The notes below the pieces were generated by a model. The model ran no database searches and was not told the origin of the DNA. It worked only from the letters and a program-made list of their open reading frames with translations. A stretch of DNA of 64,000 bases from Absidia repens (lineage: Eukaryota > Mucoromycota > Mucoromycetes > Mucorales > Cunninghamellaceae): contig MCGE01000022.1 of assembly GCA_002105175.1 (NCBI GenBank), positions 372,001 to 436,000 on the forward strand, read 5' to 3'. Positions 1-9,958 of the stretch are shown piece by piece; position 1 is the stretch's first letter, and the number at the start of each line of letters is the position of its first letter. Position numbers and translations under genes: made by a program.

Positions 1-143
1 GCCGAGTTTACTGTATTATTTGACTTGTGATATAAATGGCATGCGCATCATATGTATATATTTGGAGGAAGATACTGTATGGTGCTAGGTTTGACTGACG
101 GACAGTATACATCAAACGTTGATTGTTTAAAAAGAAAAGTTAG

Positions 144-391
144 TCAAGAAGGTTGCTCCTCTAAAGATTGATACAGCGCAGTTTCAGCAAAAACGTGAAT
201 CAAGTCAATCATTTCCCACACCTGCAGAAACTGTATCAACTGGGCGTCTAAGTCAGCATGTGTGTCTTGAGCATGAAGTCATAGATAAGCTGGAAAATGG
301 GGCTCAAAAAAAAAAAAAGCAACTCTATAGCGGCGCCGGCAACTATCCACACAGTACTACTTTAGATTCAGTTTTATTTACGGGAAAATAG
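144..391 (+). CDS. Possible last exon of a gene truncated by the window edge
   Basis: The frame is open for about 82 codons, from a possible splice acceptor (GTTAG at 139-143) to a TAG at 389-391. The translation is of mixed composition (KKVAPLKIDTAQFQQKRE at the start, LDSVLFTGK at the end), which is unusual in this otherwise low-complexity spacer. It includes a Lys run encoded by an A tract (QKKKKQ). No in-frame ATG lies nearby, so it can only be coding as a 3' exon. No family is recognised. The evidence is an open frame plus a plausible acceptor, nothing more. Confidence 0.25.
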
Positions 392-589
392 GGAATATGG
401 CTATATATGATAGTATATGAGACCAAGACTGCTATTTAGGGAGGGTATGAAAATACTAAGGTCTTTGTCACAGTGGTGACTTTGAAGGAGCAAGTATTTG
501 GTTGGATATTAACAAAAACCAGCTATAATACAGTAGTGACATTGTTCACGATCATATGGGTCAGAGAATTGCGATTCTAATTAAAAGAT

Positions 590-1500
590 ATATTTTATTG
601 AAGCAGATTGGTTAATACTAAAACTAAAAGCAATGGGTTCATTGTAATAACGAATGTAATGGAAGGATCTATTAGAGGGAGACTAGAATGAGATTTGAAG
701 AATGAGTGAAACTAATGTTAATGGGACAACTCTAAAAAGGGGACTATTATATTGTACAAGATATGAGAAAGAGTAAAGGGACATTTGAGTATTGAAGGAT
801 AAAAACGGTCACCGCTAATCAAATAGAGGCCTTGCTACTAAAAGTGGAATCTATAACGCACAAGACATGAAAGAGAGACTAATGAGACATATTTCATTGA
901 AACAAGTAAGAAGAGGCATATTTTATTCAGATGTAGCTACACACTATGGAAAAACTAACATTCAACTCTGCTAATGAAGACTCAAACAATTCCAACTAAT
1001 GGTGGGTCCTAAATCTTGAATCCAAAATGAAAGGGTTTCCCCATGCATCTTGTAATCCCTGAGCTGAAAAGCTTCTAAACTAGTCCTGACACTAATCTAA
1101 GTCCAACATAAACCCATAGAAGTTGAATGGTGAAGAAAAAAAGAAACGGAAAAATAAAAATCGGGGGTAAATAAATATTTCACGTGTGCGGGATTTTAAA
1201 TCCACCAGTGTCTTGGTGTGCACTACAAATCCACTTCTAGTCTTTTTTTTTTTTTTTTTTTTATATACAACTACAACGCCATACAACAATTATCAACATG
1301 GTGGTTCCCTTCTCATGACATTTAACATTGGTATGCATGGTTGTTGCCTTGCTTTGCCTAGACAAGATGAAGTAATTCAGTTTTTGTAGTTTATTTGTGC
1401 CTCCTACCCCCCCCTCTTTCACGGTATTGTGCAGCACAGTTCTGTAGAATAGATTTTGTCCTTTGTCGTAGAATAGCTTAGTCACTTACCGTAGAATAGC
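590..1500 (-). repeat. Dispersed repeat copy A (subfamily 1)
   Basis: Shares with nine other places in the window the block around 1030-1130 (AAAGGGTTTCCCCATGCAT, then TGTAATCCCTGAGCTGAAAA, CTAGTCCTGACAC and GAATGGTGAAGAAAAA). A CACGTG at about 1183 and a short inverted repeat GGGATTTTAAATCC follow. The distal half (CTGTAGAATAG and GTAGAATAGCTT near 1440-1500) is also seen in copies C, G and I. No coding potential is seen. Edges are approximate because they were judged by eye. Confidence 0.75.
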
Positions 1501-1722
1501 TTGCCCTCTCTCTGATTAAACTACATCCATTAAATATATGTACTATACCAAATGAACAGAATACTAATACCGTGGCATAGTAATGATATAAATAATGTAT
1601 AATGTATGTGAAGTGTTAAATTAAATAAAAAGGTGCGAAGGAACAAAGGATTATGGCGATTTTTACAAAATAAAATCATCCCACACGGAAATGTCGGCTA
1701 AATATTTATGAGTGGGAGGTAA

Positions 1723-1866
1723 AACTGTTCTCACAGTTATGACCCAGTTTGCCTTTTTTAGGAAAAAGCGCAGTGATTACGCTTTTCCTACTGCGGAGCA
1801 TTCATGCACAAACTTGTTGGTGGTATATGTACAAAATGGCGACAATGCGTTGTCGCTTTTTTTTTT
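1723..1866 (+). other. Three consecutive hairpins ending in a T10 tract
   Basis: Hairpin 1 is AACTGT (1723-1728) with ACAGTT (1733-1738) around a TCTC loop. Hairpin 2 is AGGAAAAAGCG (1760-1770) with CGCTTTTCCT (1780-1789). An alternative pairing of CGCAGT with ACTGCG would compete with hairpin 2. Hairpin 3 is GCGACAA (1839-1845) with TTGTCGC (1850-1856) around TGCG, followed directly by ten Ts (1857-1866). A T run is also a polymerase III terminator, so a small structured RNA is conceivable. No known RNA family is recognised. Confidence 0.35.
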
Positions 1867-2602
1867 GGAGTGTTGTACCAGGTTTGATTGGGAGGGATAG
1901 CAGGCATTCATACACTGAACGCTAATCGTTTGGGGAAAAAGTGGATCGAAAATATCTTGCGTCCTCTCAAGATTTATTCTCTTCTCGAATGGTTTCTATT
2001 ATCAAAAGTAAAAAAAAAAAAATACAGTATGTACATGTTTGCTGCGGCGAAAGGAAATCGCAGTACTGTGTACTGTATTATGATACTGTAACTGCTATGG
2101 TACAGGATGTACTACAGTATCAAGATCAGTAACCATTAATAAGTGATACAGTAATGATACAGTAGCTGCAGGGTAATGTAAAAAAACATATGATGAGTAT
2201 CAATAAGGACTGTGTGGTATGATAGAAGGGAGAACTTTCTTATGTTTAGACATGTAAGTGCCTTCTTTTATGTCATCATCGTCATCATCATCATCTAGGC
2301 TCTTGAACGTTATCAAATAAAGAAGGATGAGAACGATAAGAAAACAATGACTCATTGGATACGTTTTATGGAAACACTCATGAATCCCCTGTCATTCATG
2401 CGAGGGTGGCCTGAGAGAACTAAAAGAAAGTTAACGGGGATTGAATAAGGGTTGATTGCATGAGAAATTCTTTTTGTCTGAAACGGGGGGGTGCCGAGGC
2501 GGTCATACAAAAAAAAAAAAGCAATAAGGATAAAAAGGGTTCCATTTTTACACGCTCTTCTTTTCTTTTACTTTTTTACAAAACGAAATAAAATAAACCA
2601 CC
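1867..2602. other. Spacer and presumed promoter of the next gene
   Basis: No gene is seen. The stretch 2030-2170 is rich in TACAGTA/TACTGTA words. A pyrimidine-rich run (2558-2580) precedes the start codon at 2603, as is common for fungal transcription start regions. Confidence 0.5.
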
Positions 2603-3008
2603 ATGTCTGATAACGTTAATAAAATGAACCAATCAAGCGCATTGAACGACCGAGCACCTGCCCGTAAGTTTTTTATTTTTTATATATTAGAAATCGATTG
2701 ACTGATGAAATCTTACATATATATATATAGAAATGGTGGGAGGTATGCGAGTGGGACAAGGCAATCGCCGTACATCACTTACCCATGCTTCGGCACAGAA
2801 ATCCAAAGAACAAGACCAAGAAGATAAAGAAGAAGAAGAAGAAGAACAAATGGCCGAAATGGATAAGAGAAGACAAGAACAAATTCGACAAGAAAATGCC
2901 ATGCGTACTCAACAGGCTGCTCGTGATATGAATATTTCCAGCAATGCTGGCACGCACGTACATTCCCGAGTCAATCAAGCTTACCAACCTAGAGATTTGA
3001 ATCATTAG
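2603..3008 (+). CDS. Small charged protein with Glu-rich coiled region
   Basis: Two exons, 2603-2663 and 2731-3008, are joined across a GTAAGT...ATATAG intron and give 112 residues. The context CCACCATGTCT is a good eukaryotic start. The mature frame reads MSDNVNKMNQSSAL..., then a GGMRVGQGNRR segment (about residues 24-34), a Lys/Glu stretch with a six-Glu run (about 50-58), a predicted helix rich in Arg/Gln, and a tail ending QAYQPRDLNH. There is no signal peptide or membrane segment, so it is probably cytosolic or nuclear. The GGMRV box loosely recalls the GGMRI box of death-associated protein 1 (DAP family), but that is a weak motif match and not an assignment. The open frame, splice sites and start context together make a real gene likely. 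Confidence 0.65.
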
Positions 3009-3875
3009 TGTTTTTTTTTTTTGGAACTATTTTTTCTTCGCAGGGGTTCGGCGGTTCCCCATATGTTTAAGTTTTTGCTTGTTGAAAAAAAAATCGCCGT
3101 TGTAGCTTTTTAAAATAAAAAATAAAAATAAAGGTTGTATATTTGAATGATTTATAAATGATGATCAATATTGGGTGTGTGTTCAAGAGATCTGGTGATA
3201 TAAGGCGTGTGCATATAAATCTTTGGGGGAGAGGCGACCCTTCGCTTGCATTGCCTCATGCATAGACACACACTCACACACACAAAATTGAACTACCGCC
3301 CATTTTTTTAAACAGGCGTCGTCAAAATCACTCCCGCTCAAAATTTTTAATTTGGATCCATACCATCAAAAAAATCAATTCTATCCAAGGTAGTAAATCC
3401 TCGGCATACATAATCCTGAAATTCATGGTTGATCTTGTTTACTTCGCCATGTCTCAGAATACCATTAGGAAACCAATTTGCTTTACAATACAATAAAATT
3501 GAAAGAAAGATGTGTTAGTTTATAGATATTGAGTTCGAGTTGATACGAAAGGACAATTGATAATGAATATAAAAAAAGGTGCTACGAGTGAACCCTTTTT
3601 TTATTCTTCTTTCCTGGGTGGGTACAAGATGATAGGCGGGAAGTTTGCTGGTGTGGTGGACCTGTCAAAAAAAAAAAATGAAGAATTTTGCCACCAGCTA
3701 AAAATGAGGCGGCAGTCGGCGGGTATTGAAATCACCAAGCCACCTAACGCTCGCTCGCCCCCTTTGGGAGGCTTGACAAAAAAATTTCTCTCTCAATGGA
3801 TTTAAAAAAATCTTTTTCAGATTTCGCTCTTATTCTTTTCTTTCTCTCTCCTTTATTTAATCCATCGGTGCTAAT
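3009..3875. other. Spacer between small gene and RPL7
   Basis: Contains the 3' UTR of the upstream gene (AATAAA-type signals near 3115-3132), short CACACA runs and a pyrimidine-rich tract (3830-3860) just before the RPL7 start, as expected for a ribosomal protein promoter. No other gene is seen. Confidence 0.5.
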
Positions 3876-5056
3876 ATGGTCGCTTAGTAAGTTTCTCTTT
3901 GTTTTTCTTATATTTGAAAACCACCCGCTCTGTCTTTTACTCTTTTCACGTTCTTCACTCTACTGTTCTCTCTGGAAGAAGAACGAGAAAAAAAAATAAA
4001 GACTGGGTGGATCTTTTTGTTTTGATGAAAATGGTTTATACTTATCAAATGTTTTTTATTTTTATTACTTTAGCAACGTTCCCGCCGCTAACGACGTCCT
4101 CGTCCCTGAAACTCTCTTGAAGAAGCAAAAGGCTGATGTCAAGTCTGCTGCCGATGCTGCCGCCAAGAAGACTGAACTTCGCAAGGTAAGTTTTTGATTC
4201 CCATTCCCCCCTTATGTATGTGGTAGAAAAAAAAAGTTATTGTTGTGTGATGAATTGGGGTAACCCACTACGATATGACTAGCTTGCACGCGATGCTGTC
4301 AAACAGTTAACCATCTTTCGGGTCTGAACCAATGATTTTTTTTCTTTGATGGCCACATACATACAATATTCTATTGTTAGAACTTTTGATAGACTCATCT
4401 TTTTATTGATTTATTTATGAACTTATTAGGTCAAGGTCCAAAAGCGTCGTGAATTGTTCAACCGTGCCGCCAAGCACCACAAGGAATACCAAGCCAACGA
4501 ATTGAACCAAATCCGTCTCCGTCGTCAAGCCAAGTCCAACGGTAACTACTACGTTGAAGCTCAACCCAAGTTGGTGTTCGTTGTCCGTATCCGTGGTATC
4601 AACAACATTGCTCCCAAGCCCCGTAAGGTTCTCCAATTGTTGCGTTTGTTGCAAATCAACAACGGTGTGTTCGTCCGTCTCAACAAGGCCACCTCCGAAA
4701 TGCTCCAATTGATCCAACCCTATGTCACTTACGGTGAACCCAACCTCAAGACCATCCGTGAATTGGTTTACAAGCGTGGTTACGCCAAGGTCAACAAGCA
4801 ACGTATCCCTCTCAATGACAACGCCCTCATTGAAAAGGCTCTTGGCAAGTACAACATCATCTGTGTCGAAGACTTGATCCACGAAATCGCCACCGTCGGT
4901 CCCCACTTCCGTGAAGCCAACAACTTCTTGTGGCCCTTCAAGCTCTCCAACCCCAACAACATGTGGCCCAAGCGCAAGTTCAACCACTTCATCCAAGGTG
5001 GTGCTTACGGTAACCGTGAACACTTCATCAACAACTTGGTCCAATCCATGAACTAG
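3876..5056 (+). CDS. RPL7: 60S ribosomal protein L7 (uL30)
   Basis: Three exons (3876-3886, 4074-4185, 4430-5056) give 249 residues, the usual length of eukaryotic L7. The first exon encodes only MVA plus part of a Tyr codon. The N-terminus [12 protein letters not shown], the [15 protein letters not shown] helix and the C-terminal [17 protein letters not shown] are typical of L7. The L30 fold follows [20 protein letters not shown] (residues about 80-100). The protein is a structural component of the large subunit. Codon use is strongly biased to C-ending codons (GTC, AAC, CTC), unlike its neighbours, consistent with very high expression. The second intron (4186-4429) carries a C/D box snoRNA on the same strand. 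Identity is certain; the short first exon rests on the splice consensus and on N-terminal similarity. Confidence 0.97.
4240..4333 (+). ncRNA. Intronic C/D box snoRNA guiding 25S rRNA methylation (snR39b/snR39/snR59 type)
   Basis: Within RPL7 intron 2, a C box GTGATGA (4247-4253) and a D box CTGA (4324-4327) lie 70 nt apart. The 14 nt before the D box (4310-4323) are complementary to ACCCGAAAGATGGT, a conserved stretch of eukaryotic large-subunit rRNA. The fifth nucleotide upstream of the D box pairs with the G of CCCGAAAG, the site known in budding yeast as Gm805 (guide snR39b), two bases from Am807 (guides snR39 and snR59). In budding yeast, snR39 and snR59 lie in the introns of RPL7A and RPL7B, so the host gene is also conserved. 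A short flanking stem (ATTG/CAAT with a bulge) is possible. C' and D' boxes are weak. Confidence 0.85.
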
Positions 5057-6148
5057 ATGATCTAGCTTTTTTGATTTCCAAAAAAATGTGACACAGTTAT
5101 GTGTTTCTTTTTAGTTGTCTATCTCTCTTTTTTGAATGAATTAGTTTTTTAGTCCACTTGTTTTTTTTGAAATAAAGGATATATGGCAATTGTTTAAATG
5201 AATTCTTCTATGACTAGTGTTTTTATTTGTGAAATGAATTGAATGGTTTGGGGTTTATTTCCTGAAAGGATGAATCAATCAATATATATATATATGATTT
5301 GGTGATAGTGAGTGTGCATATGTGTATGAATGTGTGTTTTTCTTAACAGATGACACAATGGCGCAGATCTGATAGAGAGTTAATAAAAATAGAAGGGTAC
5401 TCATACGAGATGCTACTGATTGACTCCCAAAATTTTTTTTAAGCCATCTTGATCTTACTTTTGACAGCGATCTTCTCATGCGGAGGTGGTCACAATGAAA
5501 TGCCTCAGGCTTTACAGAAGGCTGGATTTTGGTGAAATCCTTTATTTCGCTTGAAAATGGTATTTGCTTTCTATGAAAATAATCTGAAGAATAGTACTTC
5601 TAATTCGAAAACAGTAAATAAAATTACCCTAGCCTATCAATAAACATTAAATTTTTTTTCCTGAATAAAATATGGTAGAATATATCGGTAATGACTGCCT
5701 GTGTAGTGTATGTTTATTTGGGGGGGGAGGGGTGGGTGGACGATGTGGTGCCTGAGTTAATTAAAAGGTAGGATCATCTTTCCTGGATCCGGTCAAAGAT
5801 CTATGATAGTACATTCGTTTCTAAAATATACTACTATCATATTATAAAAGACAAGATGTTCTATCCATTTTATCCTTTAAAACGGGACAAATCCTATACA
5901 GTACATACCATGCAATGATAAAAAAGACAAAGACGTATATTTTTTTTTAAATCAGTGTAATTTTTTATTTAACTAACATCAATCAACAATAATAATAAAA
6001 AATAGAAGACGAGTAGATGTATAGTATAATAAGATAGAAAGAGGCAATAATACTAAGAGAGGGAAGAATGTGTGTGTGTGTGTGTATATATGAGAGAAGT
6101 GAGAGAGAAAGAGAAAGAGTTTTTTTTTTCTAACTAACTAAAAAAAAT
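5057..6148. other. Spacer between converging RPL7 and NDUFS3 genes
   Basis: Holds both 3' UTRs (AATAAA at about 5171 for RPL7), a TATATA run at 5281, a G7 run near 5720 and a TG repeat (6070-6084). No convincing gene is seen. Confidence 0.5.
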
Positions 6149-7148
6149 CTATTGTTGTTTCTTGTTATCATCATCGGCAATGGCAGCAGGGGGAGAATCA
6201 TCACGACCAGGACCAGTTTGTTCCCAAGGAGACAAGGCACCTTCAAAGTTACGGAAAGCTTGAGCCAATTCGACGGGTTCAGAGACGACACGTTTCTTGA
6301 TTTCATCGTAACGGACTTCCACATAACCGGTCAAGGGGAAATCTTTACGTAAAGGATGACCTTCGAAGCCATAATCAGTCAAGATACGGCGCAAGTCAGG
6401 ATGGCCAGTAAAGAAGACACCAAACATGTCATAGACTTCACGTTCTTGCCAGTTGGCAGCGTTGAAGAGAGGGACCATGGAGGGCACAGGGGAGGTTTCA
6501 CTGGCATAGGTCTTGACACGAATCCGAGCATTGTATTGGAAACTCAATAATTGGTACACCACTTCAAATCGAGAGGAGCGAGAGGGGAAATCAACACCAG
6601 TGACATCTTGCATCGACTTGAACTGACTGTTGGTGTGATCACGCAAGAAGTACATGACAGGTTCGAGTCCACTGGGAGCCACATACACTGTAAGTTCATC
6701 CTTGTACACGCTGACTTGTTGAACGTATTTGGGAAGCACGGTCATCAAGTAATGGCCATAGTCATGAAGAGGATCATTGCCGGATTTGAAGGCTGGGTCA
6801 GCGGTGGCCTTGCTCATTTGTGCACTTTGTTCCGAGGTCACTATAGAGAAAAAATAGAGTCATGCATGAGTGAATGACTATATAGATTGGGATTGGGTGT
6901 ATAAATGTCGTTTATGATGCCTACCATTTTGTTGTTGTTGGATTTTGCAGACTGAAAAGGCACGTTTGGCATTCGCACGAAGAGCTGGTTGGACTAGAGA
7001 AAAAAAAACAATCATTTGTTTTGTTTTCAGTCAGTATCTATCACCCAGATAAAATTAAAAAAAAGGTCATTTCATTACCGGCAGCCTTGATGAATTGACG
7101 TTGAGTAGCAGCACGTAACATGGTGGTGTTCAAGACTTTGGAAGCCAT
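6149..7148 (-). CDS. NDUFS3: NADH:ubiquinone oxidoreductase 30 kDa subunit (complex I)
   Basis: Three exons read leftwards (7148-7079, 6993-6925, 6840-6149) give 276 residues. The first exons encode an Arg/Ala/Gln-rich presequence ([18 protein letters not shown]...), typical of import into the mitochondrial matrix. The mature part carries the family signature: [16 protein letters not shown], then [23 protein letters not shown] (quoted in two pieces, about residues 178-215), then [15 protein letters not shown]. In complex I this subunit sits in the peripheral arm between the iron-sulphur subunits and the membrane part. Length and motifs match the family, and no break is seen. The gene is divergent from the AP180 gene, with starts about 395 bp apart. 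Confidence 0.96.
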
Positions 7149-7542
7149 TATGAAAAGAGTGGGGAGAGAGAGAAAAAAAAGAGTAGCGGTGGAGTAAAGA
7201 AAAAAAAGAGGAAAAAAAAAAAATAGTGGAGGGCCAATTTTTTTTTTGTGTGTATATCAGTGACCACCCGATTTTTTTTTTTTTTAAGCCTGCACCCACT
7301 GACAGAAATAAAACAAAAGGCAGCGCCACTTGAAATCACCTCGAAAAGAACGTCATCAATAGCTCACCCCCTCCCAATTATTATAAAAAAAAAAAAGAGC
7401 GACGGGAATCCGGCATTTTAATCACCCGGACAAAATTAAAGATTTTATGCTAGGCCTTTTTTTTCCTTCTTTCTCGCTTCCTTTTTTCCCTTTCTTGTAA
7501 ATACTCTTTTCTCCTTCTTCTTCTCTCTCTTTTTTTTATATT
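7149..7542. promoter_or_regulatory. Shared divergent promoter region of NDUFS3 and the AP180 gene
   Basis: The two start codons face away from each other across 394 bp. The region has several A or T tracts (7211-7223, 7272-7285, 7384-7395), an inverted CCAAT (ATTGGG on the other strand near 7370) and a long pyrimidine stretch (7455-7535) before the plus-strand start. No gene lies inside. Confidence 0.5.
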
Positions 7543-9673
7543 ATGGAAATAGCCATTAGAAAAGCAACTCGGTTAGAGTATCGGCCCCCTAAACAAAAAC
7601 ATCTACAAAGTAAGTTTCCGCTTATATACATACATATATATGTGATATACTACTTATATTGACTCATTACTACTCTTCTTTAGCTCTCATCAACTTGACA
7701 TATCACAAACCTGCTCTTATCGATGAAATACTAGTGGCTCTTGGTAGACGTGGTCGAGAAAATTCATGGATTGTAAGTCATTATGAAGGAAGAAAACGAG
7801 GAGGTGGAAAGGGCTAGAATATTGTACACAAAGAGGGTTGATCATTTATCCATCATTTAACTGGCTAACTGACTTGACTCACCTCTCCTTTTTTGTCGTT
7901 TAGATTATTTACAAGGTGTTGATTATTGTACATACTTTAATACGGCAAGGCAATGGTGATCAAACCTTATCTCGATTACAAAAGCATGCAGATATCCTTA
8001 GTATACATCGATTAAAAGAAAAGGCATCAGGTAAAACTTTCTCTTTAGCTTTTCTTTCCTTCCAAGAGGGGGTGGTGGTGGCAGTGTTGAATGAACTAAC
8101 TCTTTTTATATTATAGCTTATGCTAGTATTCGAAATCTTCATGCGTATCATGATTATTTAGTGGATCGATTAGCGGCTTTTGGGGAATGTGATATGGATT
8201 ATATCAAGACATCTTCTAAAGAACATACGGGACGACTTCGACAATTGGCGGTGGCCCAAGGTTTATTACGTGAGACAACTATCGTCCAACGTCAAATAGG
8301 GTTTTGTTTGTCATGCAAGGTAAGTCAACTTTTTTTTTTTTATTGATTTTGACTACTAAACTATCCCTTTTTTTTTTCTCTGTTCGGGTAGTTTCAAATG
8401 GATATTGGTGATAATGCTATCAATTTTAATGCACAACGTTTAGTGGTAGAAGATCTTTTGGCTTTATTTCAAGTGGTGAATGAAGCAGTTGTCAATATCT
8501 TGGGTAAAATACTATCAACTACAATATATACTCAATCCACTCACTCATATGTATTACGTATCGTAGAACATTATTTTACAATGTCTCAAATGGATGCAAA
8601 ACTGGCCTTGGAAATATACAAGCGATTTGCTCAACAAACACAAGAAACAATGGAATATTTAGATAATGCAAGAAAAATACAACATGAATTAGGGATCAGT
8701 ATTCCTACGGTCAATCACGTAAGAAATACCACGCCCCAAGGCTGCACTTTATGACTCCTTGTCTGATTCTTTTGATTTCTATTTCGTAGGCACCGTTATC
8801 ATTAGCGTCAGCATTGGAAGAATATTTGAATGATGATGGATACGAGGATAGACGACAATCTTATATCCATGAAAAACAACAACAGAAAACAAGAGCTTCT
8901 ACTATGGGTGAAGGTAAATAAATCGAAAAAGGGAAGGGAAATGTACACAAAATTTGGGTTTTTTTAACTCATTCAGGGTCTTTTTCATAGTTTCACAAAC
9001 ATCAACGACAACACCATCCTCACCACCCTCTCAACCTCAACGAGCCACAACAATTCACACCACCACTACAGGACCCCCTGTTGACTTTTTCAATAGTCTT
9101 GATACCGAACCTGCCGCTATGGTGCCTTACATGCCACCAACGCAACAACCCATACAAGCTCAAGTCACTGGTAATCCATTCTCACAACAACAGCAGCAGC
9201 GATCGTCTTATTATCAACCTCAGTTAACAGGTGCTCAACAACAACAACAGCAACAGCAAATTCAGTGGACTGGATCTGTGCAACAATTACAACAACCGCA
9301 GTGGACTGGTTCAATGGTACCACAGCAACAACAACAACAACAACAGCCGATCTTTCCTATCAACACTGGTTTAAAACGATCGGCGTCGATGAAAACTAAC
9401 CCTACTAGTACAATGATGATGATGACGGCGTCACCTACTTCTATGGAATATCCTACTGGTACCACTACATCCGCATCCCCTTCTTTTAATACAAACCCCT
9501 TTAGATTTAGTACACTTCCCCGACAACAAAACACTACCTCCGATTCCATTGCTTATCCCATTCCTCACAATACTAGAAACCCATTTGTTACCTCTTCCTC
9601 ATCACCCCCACCCCCACCTTCTTTATCTCTTGTGCAACGTCATTCTACCAATCCATTTGGAAATTTGAAATAA
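7543..9673 (+). CDS. Clathrin adaptor of the AP180/CALM (YAP1801/1802) family
   Basis: Eight exons (7543-7609, 7684-7772, 7904-8030, 8117-8319, 8392-8503, 8567-8718, 8790-8913, 8991-9673) keep one frame and give 518 residues. The N-terminal ANTH domain (about 1-290) includes the phosphoinositide-binding start KATRLEYRPPKQKHL, and later the helix EHYFTMSQMDAKLALEIYK that is typical of AP180 proteins. The Gln-rich tail has four NPF motifs (GNPF, TNPF, RNPF and TNPFG near the end), ligands for EH-domain proteins such as Ede1/Pan1. It also has several QxTG motifs (QAQVTG, QPQLTG, QWTG twice). The protein is expected to link PI(4,5)P2 membranes, clathrin and endocytic cargo at the plasma membrane. 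The poly-Gln codons are mixed CAA/CAG. Confidence 0.93.
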
Positions 9674-9958
9674 AACAAGAAAAATATACACTCATCATAT
9701 ATATGTACTACTATTTTTTTTTTTTTTTTGGTGCGCAGTCAATAGAAAAATTAATTAAAAACCCGAAGGCGGCGTGTGCTTTCCATACTTTGGATCTTGG
9801 ATTTCCCTTTTTATTTATTTTCTCATTCTATTCTTCTCTCCTTCCTTTTTCTCACCTCACTTTTACATAATTCACCAGCACCAGTGGATTAATCCCTACA
9901 ACAACAACAACGACAACAACATCAACATCAACAACAGCAGCAGCAGCAGGAGCACGCA

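Noticed and set aside
1839..1866. Rho-independent bacterial terminator
   Set aside because: Hairpin plus T run has the right shape, but the surrounding genes are eukaryotic; kept only as part of a structured region.
2731..3008. Assignment of the small Glu-rich protein to the DAP family
   Set aside because: Only a GGMRV box and a charged composition are shared; too little for a call.
4415..5044. Long open frame of 209 codons antisense to RPL7
   Set aside because: It lies exactly opposite the conserved RPL7 exon and results from its C-ending codon bias; the sense strand is certainly coding.
6660..6680. tRNA B-box-like GGTTCGAGTCC
   Set aside because: It lies within the NDUFS3 coding exon, and no A box or cloverleaf can be built around it. 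I saw no tRNA or rRNA gene in the window.
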